Notes under the pieces: generated by a model
Seen by the model: only the letters and a program-made list of their open reading frames with translations
Told to the model about the DNA's origin: nothing
The model's database searches: none
Source of the DNA: Leptasterias polaris
Taxonomy: Eukaryota > Echinodermata > Asteroidea > Forcipulatida > Asteriidae
Direction: 5' to 3'
DNA length: 64,000 bases
Assembly: GCA_037783415.1 (NCBI GenBank)
Contig: JAZGTN010000073.1
Coordinates: forward strand, 6,696,001 to 6,760,000
Shown: positions 10,300-22,896 of the stretch, piece after piece
Layout: every line of letters begins with the position of its first letter
How positions within the stretch are numbered: the stretch's first letter is position 1
Program-made: the position numbers and the translations under genes

Positions 10300-11533
10300 G
10301 TGGGAACTATGTATAGGCAAAATTATCGATTAGAGGCAGCAAAAGTGACCTGAGAAAGTTTCAGCTGAATAAAGTGCCTACTTATTGAGAAAACAGCGAA
10401 AACCTGTAATTGTATTGTCATCAGTAGGATTCAAACGTTGCCATGTGACGTAGTGTAAAATTTACTCAAAGTAGACAGTTATTTGCAAAATAATAAACAA
10501 TAAACCTGTGGGTATGCCACAATAAACCCATTATGGAATCTTTGGCAATTATTAGTCATTTTTTTTGCATCCCTTTGAGAGACCTATTGCATATGAATAC
10601 ATGACTGACGCGCAGTGGTTATTTCATTTGAAAATAATATAAGCAAACAAACCAATTCCAAGGAACTGCTAAATCAATGAGCATATAATGTTACATTATG
10701 CTAACAAAGAAACAAACGGGGACCAAGCAGTAAAAATAACACGTTTTGGGGAATGGTAACAATTTTTGGTAATAATTTAGTCTGAGATATGACCGCGGAG
10801 AGTGTTGAGAATGTCGTCACACCTCACCCCCTCCCCCGGTCACTACGGTGCTGCCATCGATACTGGGGATGAAGTTTTCAACAAACATGGCAATAAGAAT
10901 AAACTTGAATTCCTGATAGTCGTCTATTCTATCAGCACCAACCCTAAGTAATCACACATTCTATCAACCTGCACATGCACAATGTTTATTGACCTCGATT
11001 TCTTTTGTTTCATTCTTTTGCATTTTGGTTTGAACAATTTGTGAAAATTCTTTTTAGAGGACGTAAAACCGAGTAATTTGAACGAAGGCGAAACATTCTA
11101 AATAGAAGAATAGATAATAAAATGATCTTTCGATCCATTAAATATAATTTCCTCTTACCGACATTTAAAATAAAATGATAACTGAAGTGTAATAATTTAA
11201 TGATTTGCCAAGTATGACGATTTTTCTTCAATGTCGACACATTTAACAGAATTTTCAAATATTTATTGAAGTGTAAATCTTACAAAACTACTGGTGCGAA
11301 CATTCGATTTAGCGGGCAGCTAATTATTTATTCGTGACAGGCAACATAGGGAAAGTACTGAGCTAAAAAAAATCACAAGTGCTTCTTTGTCTACATTTTT
11401 CTATTATAAAATAATGAGTTTCGTGACACTTGAGTTTTATGCAAATACAAATACTCATTCATGATAAACAATAGGAAGTGATGATGCTCTTGGCTAATTT
11501 GTGCACGTAAAATCCTTCCCGTCCTGTCCCTAT
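10300..11533. other. Gene-free stretch
   Basis: AT-rich sequence; no supported reading frame or RNA gene seen. Short ORFs here show no recognisable domain. Confidence 0.4.
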
Positions 11534-11697
11534 TGTTCATACTTCCTGCGAATGCGAAGCGAATTTTGACGTCACAGGGCTGTTTTCGCTGCGAATAATT
11601 CGCAGGAGTTGAGCACAAGTCAACTCTTCCGAATTATTTGTTGCGAATTTGTGACGTCAAAATTCGTATCGCATTTGCATTAGCAGGAAGTATGAAC
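11534..11697. mobile_element. MITE with long inverted repeats
   Basis: The left arm GTTCATACTTCCTGCGAATG pairs with the right arm CATTTGCATTAGCAGGAAGT plus ATGAAC. Further inward, AATTTTGACGTCAC pairs with GTGACGTCAAAATT and TGCGAATAATTCG with CGAATTATTTG. The element is about 164 bp and non-coding. Confidence 0.8.
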
Positions 11698-11809
11698 CGG
11701 GCTTAAAACTAGTTGGAACTTTACAAACCAATTGATTTGGTTCGAAATTATAATAATATGCTCGTTCAGAATAGTCGGGTTTTCTTGGAAAAGGTTTTAG
11801 AACAAATAG

Positions 11810-11876
11810 ACCCGGATGTGGGGTCCCAGTGGCCCTGATTCATTACCGGGTCAGTCTGACCCCAAAAGTGGTTAAA
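11810..11876. repeat. Dispersed 'GACCCGGAT...CCCCAAAAGTGG' repeat, copy 1
   Basis: It shares GACCCGGAT, a GGGTCC block, an ACCGGGTC/TCCGGGTC block and ACCCCAAAAGTGGTT in the same order with 27,468-27,535. Confidence 0.55.
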
Positions 11877-12284
11877 AATGAGACTCTCATTCAAAGAAAA
11901 ACAAAATTGTGTAACTACAAAACATACCTCGTCAACAAGGACACATCTTATAGAGCCCGTTCTTCATGAATAAACGTAATACAATAACAATTCATTAATT
12001 ATAAACAAAGCCCTTGGTTTACCATCATCTCGAAGGATTATTATTAAAATGTATTGACTAACCCAAAAGTCAATACTAAAACAGCGTGAGAACAGGAATT
12101 ATGATCGATTCAAGAAAAATATCATTTTCTTGAGGAAGAAAAACCTTTATAATTGTCGCCCACCTTTATACGAGCGTGACTGGCTTTTAAAGACCACTCA
12201 AAAAATCTCCCGAAATTGGTCAGGACTACTTCTTTCGCGGAGTGGAGTGAGGGGACTTCTCGTTGGTGACTTCACTTCTTCTTA

Positions 12285-12440
12285 GTTTACACTTGGTGTA
12301 GTGATAATCACTGTATAATCGGTGCTTTCCGAGTTCTGCGGTAAACGTCCATAGGCTACTCAGGTTGGGTTCGAACCCGCGACTCCGCATTCTAGAGCGG
12401 ACAACGGCTAGATCACCGAGCTTGCCCGGTGTGTGAATCA
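12285..12440 (-). mobile_element. tRNA-derived SINE family B, copy 1
   Basis: On the minus strand GGTGATCTAGCCGTTGTCC (A-box-like) precedes an anticodon-arm-like hairpin and GCGGGTTCGAACCC (B box). Downstream, CGGAAAGCACCGATTATACA is shared with the copy near 13,430-13,530. The cloverleaf is incomplete. Confidence 0.6.
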
Positions 12441-13429
12441 AGATCGAATCTTGTAATTAACAACGGATACCAAATATAATTAATTAATTTATATATTGTT
12501 GTAATAGGGAAAATGAATGCTAATTTGGTTTTACACCTATACACCTATGCTTGGTACCCAAATTGTTGGGGGTGGAGTTATGTCTGTATCTTGTTGTTAG
12601 AATCTACGTTATTTTGGAAGCAGGTTGTAAGGTTTTGTTCCTCATCCATATTTTGACAACTATAGAATAAGCCTTTTTGTATAGCTGCGTCCATGAAAAC
12701 CCTTCCCGTGGGAACGGGTCACCACTGGATGTGTTGCATCCCTATAGACCGACTTAATCCTTGGCCAACATGTTTCCATTCAGACGGTATCAGAAAAAAG
12801 CCTCTGAGCATTGTTACTATGACTACAACAACAATTTAATTTCATGGACACTGGTGGGATTTGGTTCTATGTGCCAACGATTGACCAATACTAAAATATA
12901 CAAACTGTGCAGGACTCACTGTAAGAAATCGTACTCTAAGGAACAAAGAGGAAATATAGAATTAGCTGTTGCAAAATGCTTATACCAACCTACAGGACCT
13001 ATATACGGTATAAACGCAAAAATCGTTAACGGCCTGACTTGTTTACCTTTTCCAAGGGAACAAAGCGTAGAAATGTTTCGTTTGATTTTACCGTTATTAT
13101 ATACAGGTGTTTGTTCAGCATGGTTTAATTCCATTATAAACCACTCCAACCTTAGAATGAACATCGGGGGCATTTGGATTTGCCTGGCAAAGACCTGAAC
13201 GTTCAAACGAGTTGTTTTTGATCCTTGGAAAAAGTGAGGGTAATTTTATCGAGAACAAGAGACAGACACTCGTTCGTAAGAAGTGGGCTTTTATAGACTT
13301 CCAGCCTTTTCTGAGGGCTAATTTCTGAGGAAATCCCATTAAAGTATGAAAGAATATCCTGCCTCTGCCATTCTTTTAGTATATTCAATGTCAACATGCA
13401 AGGATTTTGGTTTTACTCAAACACTGATA
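12441..13429. other. Stretch without a supported gene
   Basis: The longest open frame, 12,761-13,198 on + (145 codons), has no domain I recognise. It has a competing frame on the other strand and no visible splice or promoter context. I do not annotate it as a gene. Confidence 0.35.
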
Positions 13430-13530
13430 TGTTGCAACCACTGTACACTCGGTGCTTTCTGTAGTCCAAATTGTATTCTGGTTGGATTCGAACCCACCAC
13501 CACTGTCAAAATGGCATACAATTAGGCAAG
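13430..13530 (-). mobile_element. tRNA-derived SINE family B, copy 2
   Basis: The minus strand contains GTGGGTTCGAATCC (B box) followed by GGACTACAGAAAGCACCGAG and TGTACAGTGG, paralleling the copy at 12,285-12,440. The A box is decayed. Confidence 0.5.
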
Positions 13531-13792
13531 ATAGTCCAACTTTGCTGAATGTGGGTGTAAATTGCTGCTTTACAAACCCAGGCGGGTCAAAGGTTATAGT
13601 TCCATTTTCCCAATGCATTATTCCATCATAAAAGTATAAATTTGTTTCCTGTAATTTCTCAGGTGCAATTGCCGATCATCACTGATGGGAATAAACGGTT
13701 AAAAAGCTCACTGCTACTCGTTTGGCTAACAAAGATAAAAACACTCAGTAACTGGGGTGTTAAAATTTACACCATGGGTGATGTTACTATAG

Positions 13793-13860
13793 ATTGATTG
13801 ATTGATTGATTGATTGATTTAATTTACGGATAAAATACAGCAAGAACATGGCAAAAATAC
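13793..13860 (-). repeat. GATT microsatellite with possible LINE/SINE 3' tail
   Basis: About six GATT units are followed by TTAATTTACGGATAAAATAC. On the minus strand this reads as a TGTATTTTATCCGTAAATTAA tail-like sequence running into an ATC(A) repeat, the usual 3' end of CR1/L2-type retroposons. No coding remnant was recognised upstream. Confidence 0.4.
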
Positions 13861-14656
13861 ATACACAACAACAGGAGGCAAAGACAATGAACAAGAAAAA
13901 CCAAAATCGAACACAAGAAAGAAATACTGCACAAAATTATCCAAGGATAGCCCCAAAAAGCCAATAACTTTGACTTATTTCCATTGGGGTCCTTAAAAGA
14001 TACACAAGAGAGAATCAAAATAAACACCATAATTATGGTGTTATAATAACACCAGTGTAATTGTGCTGGCAGAAATTGAAACCTACATTTGACAATGCCA
14101 GTGGTGTCTATTTTAACATCCCAGTTTTTGCAGGGTATGGCACCTGCTATTATCATGAACTGCACGTTCATAAAAATTAAACTGCGTAAAACCTTGCGTA
14201 GACAAGACATTTTTCTACTTTTCGGTCAACAAAAGCAAATGATCTTATTAAACACATATTTCCACAGTTTATTGGTAGCTGAGATAAGACCCTACCTTAT
14301 GACTGAGGTAGTTTATACTATGTTGAAATCAGCCAATTTGGCTTTAAATCTGGCTGCATATCAGTTTAAAACTTAGACAAAGTTCGCGACACCAATCTAA
14401 AAACGTGGGCAAATGTTTGCAACGCGAGCACGTGTTCAATATTCTCCTCAGTTTACCGAGCACTATGTGCAATGGTTTGTTTTCATGTCGAAAAATTCAC
14501 ACAAATCCATGTGAACATCTTTCATGTTTGTCTTTTTAAGTATGATGGTCCACACGGGCACTAGGGTCCAGGACATCCCAGTCAAGTTGTTGTTGCCGGA
14601 GGATATCCAAAACAGCTGAAAGTCCCAGGGTGAATGTAATAATTTATGCCTTTACT

Positions 14657-17600
14657 TCAAGAAACTGATGACGGATGCACTTTGTTATCATCCCCGCCGA
14701 ATCCAAATGAACGCCTTTCACGGCTCTGAAAGATGTTACTGGCTCGTGCTTGATTCTGTACCACAGAATTCTCATCCTGATCACCAACCTTTTTTAAGGT
14801 GATAGCGTAAATCTTGGGAAGGTATACACACGTCAAAGTGACATAGCCATTAACTAGAAGAACCAGGCTAACAGATGTAACCACAATAATGGCCGTCCCT
14901 CCAGTCAAGTACATCGGCAAGGCGGCCAGGATGAACAATAGGGTGGTATAGACGCTAGCCACATAGAAACGCGCCTCGTTGAAATTACCGGGGACTTTAC
15001 GGGCTTTGTAGGCGTAGAAGCAACAAGCTAGGAGGAGTAGAAAGTTGTAGCACATTGAGGTAACGAAACCAACGCCAAGGTTGCACACAAGTTCAATGGT
15101 CCTGGGATGGTTTGATCGATGACTTGGAAACAGTTCTCGCACGGTGGACCACGTGCCTGGCATCGCTAGTGTGGTAATAGACATCATAATCGGCTGTAAA
15201 GAGACAAGTAGGAATTGAAACTTTGCATGGTGGGAGAACAATCAAGGTTTGCGGTGAACAATGTGCATAAATCTCTTTGAGTAGTTGTGGTTCAGTGAAG
15301 AACCAGTGGTTTGATGTTTCGATCATTATGCTCTGATCGTCTTTAGAAGAATGCAGATAACTCTATTTTGGTTACTTAACATGTTTTTAACATGATTATG
15401 AAGACTCCTCAAGACGATCAGGGCATACTGATCGAAACGTGAAGTTGTCAAACCACCGGTTCTTCGCAGAACCACTACAACTCAAACAGATTGCGGTGTC
15501 ACCGGAAACCTCACCTGAAAAAATACAAGTTATAGACACAATTAGGGTTATTGAAAAAAAGTGTTTGTAACTTTTACATGAAGAAGATGTCTTGGGACGT
15601 CGTTGAAATTGGGTGCTTCAAAATCTGGTGTGAAATTGTCTGTGTTGTGAAGGTATGAAAATACGGATTTATTTATTTTAAAAAAATGCAATCAACTTTT
15701 CAACTTTTGACCAACCCTTTGAACTGTTTTCAAATGGTTGTTATTTGAGAAAAGGATTCAGCTGTTACAAACTGTTTAGCAACTGATATGACATGCGTTA
15801 TAAATGACACGTGGTATAAATGTCTTGACCCTAATGGAGTCTTCTTACCCCTTAATAAAGACATTGGAGGATATTATATCGAGAGATTATGGAATGATGT
15901 TTTATGTAGAGTAAATGTGCCTCTGTATTTTGTTGGGTTTTGAAGAAATACTTCAATCTTACCTGAATAACAACTAACATTGCGGCAATCACCAACTGAG
16001 CTGTAGGTCCCGTAAACCGTGGACGCTTGACGGTCTTATTGCTGCTGTCGAAGATCCTGTAGATGCGATTGACTTTGAGCAGCAGAGGGGCGTACATGAG
16101 GGTAAAGGAGAGGGCGTACAGGCTCTGAGCGACCCCGCAGATACCATCAGTCGGTGGCAGGAGAAAAGGAAACACCGAAACAAAAGCTACAACGAGTCCT
16201 ATGATGTTGACGGCGCTGAGTTCTCGACTGCTAGCTTTGATCAGAGCATGGTTACGGTACCTTATCATACCACATGAGGTAACAATGGAGAGTAACAATC
16301 CTAGAGATGTCATGAAGCATAGGAACACGACCGCAGGGTTATCCCATGTGACAGTCTTTGCATGGAGTCTTTCACAGACCGTGTAGTTCGAGTTTGGCCA
16401 TTCGTTATGTTGGCAACTGACGCACTCGGTTCCAACCACGATATCATCAACTCTGCATGCACGACACTTCCAACAACATCTCTTACTGGAGTCAATCTCC
16501 TCAACATAACCGACCGGACACACGTCCTGACACACAGATCTCGGCACATCTTCTGTGCCGTCGGCCCATTGCAGTAAACTTGAATTAATGTCCAGGTGCT
16601 CCCATTCTGGGTTTGATGAACTCCAGGATCCAACGTCAACCATTTTAAACTTCCCATCATCGTTTCTCTGCATGTTCTTCACAATAACCTGAGCAGGGAC
16701 AAAGTTCTCCTCGAAATAAAACTCACCCCTGGTGCCCAAGAACGTTACGGTTCGCAGATTCTCTAGGATGGATCCCCGCATAGTCTTGTCTAAGAGGCAA
16801 TCTGTGATCGAGCCGTTACAACTCCGAGCAGAGAGAGTGTCCTCAAGAGCATAAGCCAATGCAAAGACAGCGTCGATTGTAGGCGCTAGAGTCGACAGCT
16901 CTTTGCTGAATCCTTTCTGGCTTGCTTCGTGACAGGTGTCAGAGCCTCCACAAAACTCATCAAACCAGGGGTTTATATTGTCAGTCTCATTTACGTCCAA
17001 CAGAGACCGAAAGTACTCCTCAAACTCCATGAGCTCTGGTTTCTTGAACTCTATGAAGATTCCACCGTTGGCTTCTGCGCTGCCGATCAGCTCTGTCCCC
17101 CAGAGGTTGCTGGATAGCCAGGTTCGTTTCAACGGTGGGTAAGCACCCTGAACAGAAGACATTACTGCATTGAAAGCTGATGCAGAAGAAACTAAAACGA
17201 CGACCAGTCTGGCATGGGGGTGGTCCTGAAGCACCCTTACCATTCGCTGTAATTCACCTTCTGTTGGATCTTCACTAAGCTCTGCTTCTGCATATAAGCA
17301 AATATCAAACTCTTCGATCAGGTCATTAATATCCTCCCGTAGATGATGGATTTCATGATCAGTGGAATAAATCATTGCTATATACTCCCATTCGAAGTAC
17401 AGCAATATGTCCACAATGGCACTGGCTTTGTAACTATCTGACGGGATGGTACCGAAGAAGTACGGGTGACCATGCTCACCATGGAGTTCCTGATCAGTAG
17501 CGCCGTATGAGACCATCGGTCGTTTGAACAGTTGTGCTGTGTTGATGGCCACTTCGGTTGTGTACGTCTCTCCTGTGCCTACTATTCCAATGACCTGCTT

Positions 17601-18047
17601 GATGTCTCTTCCAATGTTGGGTCCAGGGATTTTACAATAGTCACCCTCAAGAGAGGGTTGAGCCCCTAGGACCAGAGACATCGAGCCCCAGGTGGCATAC
17701 TCCGGCCACGAGCAGTCGTCATGGATGATGAACCCCAGAGTTACGTTGGGAAGTACAGAGTCATCTTGGTTAATGGTCATCACAGCAAAGGCCATGGCTT
17801 CGGTCAACTGTAAGGCCGAGACCGGGTAAAGTCCCTCGCAATCCTCCATTGATGATTCCCCGTCTGCACCACCATGCAGGGAAAATATTCCACCCAGATA
17901 AACGTCCCCAGGCTGAACATAACTCTTGCAAATTTCAGCCGGCAAATATGTACCCAAGCAGCTAACACGTTGCATCCACACCAACGTTACCATTATACAG
18001 TCTACATACATGTACATCTTGAGCTCTTCAATTACGCACAGGGGCAA
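14657..18047 (-). CDS. Metabotropic glutamate receptor-like class C GPCR (two exons)
   Basis: Exons are complement 15,963-18,047 (695 codons) and complement 14,657-15,193 (178 codons plus stop). The donor is ATTCAG|GTAAGA, the acceptor CTTTACAG|CC, phase 0, total 873 aa, a normal mGluR length. A hydrophobic signal-like segment covers about residues 12-30. The Venus-flytrap ligand domain runs to about 500, including VIGIVGTGETYTTEVA and FKRPMVSYGATDQEL. A cysteine-rich domain follows (about 503-556; CPVGYVEEIDSSKRCCWKCR), then seven membrane segments from about 566. ALIKASSRELS, KVNRIYRIF and RKVPGNFNEARF are mGluR hallmarks. It would be a plasma-membrane receptor signalling through G proteins. 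The usual mGluR hinge motif Ala-Ser-Thr reads Gly-Ala-Thr here, so glutamate as ligand is not assured. The subgroup cannot be assigned. The 5' UTR and promoter are not resolved. Confidence 0.9.
15194..15962 (-). other. Intron of the mGluR-like gene
   Basis: A 769-base GT-AG intron falls in the fourth membrane segment region (LVVIQ | PIMMS). It contains a palindromic MITE at about 15,275-15,476. Confidence 0.88.
15275..15476. mobile_element. Palindromic MITE in the mGluR intron
   Basis: The left arm (GTAGTTGTGGTTCAGTGAAG, AACCAGTGGTTTGA, TTTCGATCA, CTGATCGTCTT) pairs with the right arm (AAGACGATCAG, TGATCGAAA, TCAAACCACCGGTTCTTC, GAACCACTAC). A partial relative of the right arm is at 32,355-32,400. 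Confidence 0.7.
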
Positions 18048-18974
18048 GAAATACTCAGTAGTCCTACGTAGCTTTTAATAAATGCACGTCTGCACAGCCT
18101 TTAAGAATAATAACTGCAATTTACTGTGTCTTTATGAGATATAACAGAGTAAGTGAACAATGCAAGCAGTTAATACCCACAATGGGCGGCTTTCTTGTGA
18201 CGCACAGTGCGCCCTCCGACCATCAGACTGTTCGATTCTGTTCAGACTGTTCGATTCACAAGTGTGTTTTAAATAAGTGTACACGTGTATTATCCAAGCC
18301 TCTACAAACACCAATACAAGTCAACTCAGCCTGTTTTGAAATTGAAGTGGTTTGGATCTTTCAGATCGCCGGTTTCGTTTGATTAGGTCTACATTTTAAG
18401 CCTCCGTATATGACCATGGACAAATCGACCATCAAGAAATTAGATCAATTGGACGTGAGGACTGTTTCATTATAGTCGAATATTGCTCGACCTGTTTCAA
18501 TTTGCGTAAATGACTTAAAGGAACACTGAAACTGATGGCCTTTCTCAAAATTGCATTTGAGCAAACCTCATTAATTTACTTTCCGCTAGAGAAATTCAAT
18601 TGATGCTTTCTCCCAAAACGATTTTATTGAGTTTAAATAATGTATTAATACGAGTTAACTTACTTACAATGGAATGACGTATACGTTTTATTATATATAT
18701 ATAAATTGAAGAAGATGGTTTTAGAAAACTGTAAACATAAGAGAAAAAAATTCCCGTAAAACGAATCGTGAAAAAATGAATATCTCATCATCGCGGACAA
18801 ATCAATAAGTAAGCAAAAGAAAAAATAAATAACAAAAGGATAAATAAATAAATAATAACACCAATAAATAAACCAACAATTAAGAAGGTAACACCAAAGT
18901 TTCCTAAAAATCAACACGTTTATAAGCAAAATAATCAATAAATAAATAATAACAACAATTAATAGACAATGGAT
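18048..18974. other. Upstream region of the mGluR-like gene; no gene seen
   Basis: It probably contains the receptor's promoter and 5' UTR. From 18,660 it turns into AATA-rich low-complexity sequence. Short ORFs have no recognisable content. Confidence 0.35.
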
Positions 18975-19720
18975 AATAAGAAACCTTGGTATTGTCTTTG
19001 ATTCGGCCATGACTATGTCCGAATATTATGTTTCCTCAATCTGTAAAACTGTCAATTTTCGCCTGAGAAACCTTTCACGTGTACGTAGCCTGATAGACGA
19101 AACAACTTGTCACCACGCTGTTCGTGCTCTGATCACATCTCGTTTAGACTATGGTAACTCTCTTCTCAATGGGTTGTCCAGCAAAGACACCAAACGCATC
19201 CAACGACTCCAGAACAGGGCAGCCAAATTAATCTGACCACGTCTCACCCCTCCTTCAACAACTCCACTGGCTTCCTATTCACGAACGTATCATCTTCAAG
19301 CTATTAACCATCACATATAAATGTTGGAATGAAACCGCTCCCCCTTACCTTACTGAACTTATCACTCCTTACCAGCCTAATCGCACACTCCGTTCCAGCT
19401 CAGACACAAGGATTCTCACTAAACCTCAAACCAGATACACTTCATCTGCCAACGGTTTTTATGCAGCTGCTCCAAACCTTTGGAACAATCTTCCCTATCA
19501 AATACGTCGTGCCATTTCACTTACTGAATTCAAACAAATGCTTAAAACTTACCCTTTCCAGACTTATTTTGCTTACTAGGCTATTTATTTATTTCTAATT
19601 CCTTTGTATTGTTATTTGTTGACTGATGTATAAGTAATTGTTGTTAAGCGTTGTGGTTCCTTTTCTGGGTAAGAACGCTAAATGCCTTGATTATTATATT
19701 ATTATATAAAAGAAATAAGA
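18975..19720 (+). pseudogene. Decayed non-LTR retrotransposon (CR1-like) ORF2 3' end
   Basis: The translation from 18,985 reads LGIVFDSAMTMSEYYVSSIC, then RSLIDETTCHHAVRALITSR and LDYGNSLLNGL, with QRLQNRAAKLI at about 19,200. This is the conserved C-terminal region of CR1/jockey-type reverse transcriptases. The frame then breaks several times, but residues for LHWLPV-like, AP.YL..L and W..LP blocks continue to about 19,560. The 3' end is an AT-rich TTATTATATT tail. It is truncated at the 5' end and dead. Confidence 0.75.
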
Positions 19721-20712
19721 AATAAACACCAAACCTTACCTTTACGAGGAACAATGTGTTCGCGAGATATAAGAGAAAGCCGTAATACTTGAAAGGTGGC
19801 ATTGTGGTAGGAGATTCTGCCCCCCCCCCCCCGAGATTCTGTGTGTCCGTGTTAGAATCACTCAACCAATTGCACAGAAATATACACGATTTCCAAGTTT
19901 GGTTACAAATCATTGATAACAGATTTTCAAATAACTGCAGTGCGTCTTGCAGAGTGATAATGATCTGCAGGCAGTGCTTGGTGTAAGAGGCAGTATATGA
20001 AACACGTAGTTATTTATAGACAACTTGTGATTTACGAGGCAATTTTAATTAGAGAAGAAAATACACAAAAACTATTTTTTATTTTTGTTTCTTTCTAACA
20101 TTCGTTGGCTCATGACTATAAGGTCGTTGTGCAGTTTGTATGGGTTTCATAAAATTGGTTTTGCATGTTTTGGAGCTCCTGGTAAATGGAGTTTAATTTG
20201 TTAAAGCATTGTTTGTTTAAGAGTGATCTCCGAAATGAACTGCTCATTTTTCATTTAATGACCTTTAGACGATTACAGATATTGCAAATAATTAACGACC
20301 TGTTGATCCTTTAGTTTTCAAGAGACATAAAAAGGGACACCCTATAGGAAAGGAACGTAAAAATAAAAACATGCTCACGTTAAACATCTGACGGTAACAT
20401 ATGTTTTTTACCTAGCGTCTTTAAAATGAGAGTACAACAAAATGTAAACAAGAAAGCAATGATCAGTAATTACCTAACTGGTATATACTGACGTAGTTTG
20501 ATTTACTTGAAAAAACACAGCAATTAAACTAATTTATTTCTGTACATGATCTCTCTACCTCTGATTTGTTTTATGAATAGTGTATTTTCGTTTGTCACCG
20601 TAACGTTACAGATGAAACGTCAAGAAGGAGCTACAGGCTAATTACTTAGTTCGATCTCAAAGAAACACGATCAGCTCAGTGATAACACAAGACAGTTCAG
20701 TTCAATTCTTTC
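19721..20712. other. 3' flank of lectin gene A; no gene seen
   Basis: The stretch includes a run of about 14 C at 19,820-19,833. On the minus strand AATAAA at 20,533-20,538 is a plausible polyadenylation signal about 175 bases after the lectin stop codon. Confidence 0.4.
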
Positions 20713-21447
20713 TTACAGATCGAAGAAGTAGCACTTATCTCTTGCCTTCATGTTTCCATCAGCAGCTTCGTGACGAGTCGTGTTGTTTAGCTGACAAACC
20801 ATCTTCTCTGAGCCTTGTTCCATCAGCAGATTGAAGGAGCGACATCGGGGTTCTGATCGGCACGCCTTCCCGCACGACACCACACCATCAGCCCGTAGCT
20901 CCTTCATGACGTGACCGACCAGACACTGGGACTCAACGTGGCCATCAGGACCGATCTGACTGCATAATACCGGGGTGGCTGTGTCAATCGGGAGCTCGCA
21001 TTCGACATGTCTTTTCTTGTCACAATCTACGTCGAACCATTTACCTTTCGCCCATTTTCCCATGACAGCGCAGTTTTTGCTGATATTAAACGTAGGATTC
21101 TTGAATCCCCAGTTATTGTATCGGGTCGAGTCATTCCGTAATGGGCATGGCTGCCATTCACCTTCCTTGTTTATATCATTACAGCCGATCCACAGACTTA
21201 CAGCTGGCTTCCAATTAAAAAAATCATTGAACATGCTCCAAATAAACGTTTGCTTCATTTGCGAGTTAGCTACAGCAATTGTTGAGCGTTGATTTATAAA
21301 GCAGGTATCAACCGCGTCATTCCAGTTCAAACGTTGAGTTATCAATAAGTAGCAAGACTCTCCGTATCGCTGCCAGTCAGTAGGGCAGATAGCAGCCAAG
21401 GTTGTATAACACCCAACCAGAAACAAGAAAACACCAGCAAGCTTCAT
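20713..21447 (-). CDS. Secreted C-type lectin with PAN/apple C-terminus (paralogue A)
   Basis: An intronless 244-codon frame. Residues 1-19 are a signal peptide (MKLAGVFLFLVGCYTTLAA). A C-type lectin domain follows at about 20-152, starting CPTDWQRYGESCYLL, with WIGCNDINKEGEWQPC, YNNWG and a final C...VECE. The Ca-dependent sugar motifs EPN/QPD and WND are not present at the expected places, so the ligand may be non-canonical. Residues about 165-244 form a PAN/apple-like cysteine module (SCGKACRSEPRCRSFNLL, VCQLNN, KCYFFDL). The mature protein would be extracellular, perhaps an immune or adhesion lectin by analogy with invertebrate families. The nearest relatives are copies B (25,886) and C (30,095) in this window, with nearly identical ends and a diverged middle. 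Confidence 0.9.
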   Translation of the reverse strand: MKLAGVFLFLVGCYTTLAAICPTDWQRYGESCYLLITQRLNWNDAVDTCFINQRSTIAVANSQMKQTFIWSMFNDFFNWKPAVSLWIGCNDINKEGEWQPCPLRNDSTRYNNWGFKNPTFNISKNCAVMGKWAKGKWFDVDCDKKRHVECELPIDTATPVLCSQIGPDGHVESQCLVGHVMKELRADGVVSCGKACRSEPRCRSFNLLMEQGSEKMVCQLNNTTRHEAADGNMKARDKCYFFDL

Positions 21448-22820
21448 CTCGAGAAGATACTTTTGGTTTTCTTAAAATTGCAGATAATAATCCTTAAAAG
21501 ATGGAGCAGATTATCTTTGTGTAGTTGTCTAATGACGTTATGCCCAGCAGCAGACCGCAAAACACAAGCAAGAAACCTTCTAAAAGTATTTTCGAGAAAT
21601 ACTCTTTTTCTGAGAGTTCTTTTCTAGAAGACGTTTTATTGTTTCCTGGTTGGACGTAGTAATAATCCTCAGTGTAGCGATGTGAATTAAAAAGACTGCC
21701 GAGAAACCATTTGTTGCATGTACATTATGATTATGTTTCCAATCTGATCTTTGTGCACACTACGTTTGTCTTCTCTCTATACCTTTGAGTGAATCTCTGC
21801 TGCTCTCGATGAAAAGATTGTTGTCTTGAGATATGTTGTATGAAAGTCAGCCAAACACTCTGCTGATGAATGTCAAATTACAGCAGAACTCAAGTGATCA
21901 AGTGCTTGCTAGCTGACAGTGAGTACTTCGGGTTACGATATGGAGAAATGTCATCTTCTGCAGTTAATATCAGCTTGTGAGAGCTGACGTCACGACCATA
22001 GTCACATTGTTGCTATATTATAAAGAGAAAGAAAAAAACCCCCGATAGTTTACATCCTTTAACGATCATCAGTTCCGTTACGATAATATGAAGGCAACTC
22101 GAGAACCTTCGTCAAATTATCTGTAATTAAGACAACCTTTTGAGAGATATCAGTAATATTTGACCTTAATTATCAAAACCGCTGTTGTGAGACCACACAA
22201 TTAAGCTTGTAAGACCAAGGTGTTCTTTAAGGGGCTTGTTAACAAACGTATACATACTTGGCAAGGAAAATGTCTTATAGCAGAAAACTGGTTACCAGTC
22301 AAATTAATATTAAACTTTTGATTGCTTTGTGACTGGTAACAAGTATACTTAGCCAATTCAGTTTTGTCCCGAACAAGTTGATGATATTTTGTTATTGTAT
22401 TGAAGGAATTTGATATTTTTAAGGATTTCTACAGCAACGGTTTTCATATAATGGAGTTATATGGAGTTTTACGGTGGCGTGTGTTGCGTTATGGCTGGTA
22501 GCAACTCATGACAACTGTAACAAATACTTATCAGAGTAGAGCGATCTTACTGACTATGCTGTGACGTACATTATGAACATTTAATCCGACAACAGAGATG
22601 TTTCTATAACGAGAGTTCAAAGTTCACATTGATTTGATTCGATAGAGGTATCCCAGTTGTGAATAGAGATACAGTTTGTAGAGATTTGTCGAATGTTAAT
22701 ATTGAAGATACGTCTCTATTTGTAATCTTAACATTGCTATCTCTATTCCTAAGGAGTTATATCTATTTCTAATAGAGATATCTACTGTCAGGTTAAATGT
22801 CACTAAATTTGGTGTGTTGA
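21448..22820. other. Upstream region of lectin gene A; no gene seen
   Basis: It probably contains the promoter of lectin A. An imperfect hairpin near 22,286-22,345 (CTGGTTACCAGTCAAA ... TTTGTGACTGGTAACAAG) is the only structure I noticed. Confidence 0.35.
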
Positions 22821-22821
22821 T

Positions 22822-22896
22822 CAGTGTTGTAGTCGAGACCTGGGAGTCCGAGACCGAGACCGAGGGGGAGACCGGTGGGGAGACCTACAACACTGG
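22822..22896. repeat. Short element with 11-bp inverted ends and GAGACC repeats
   Basis: CAGTGTTGTAG at the left and CTACAACACTG at the right are exact inverted repeats. Between them lies an irregular GAGACC/GAGACCGAG tandem repeat. It is probably a small mobile or simple-repeat unit. Confidence 0.6.

Noticed and set aside
12761..13198. 145-codon frame on +
   Set aside because: No recognised domain, competing antisense frame, no splice or promoter evidence.
13824..14210. 128-codon hydrophobic frame on -
   Set aside because: Low-complexity hydrophobic translation ending at a microsatellite-type retroposon tail; probably non-coding.
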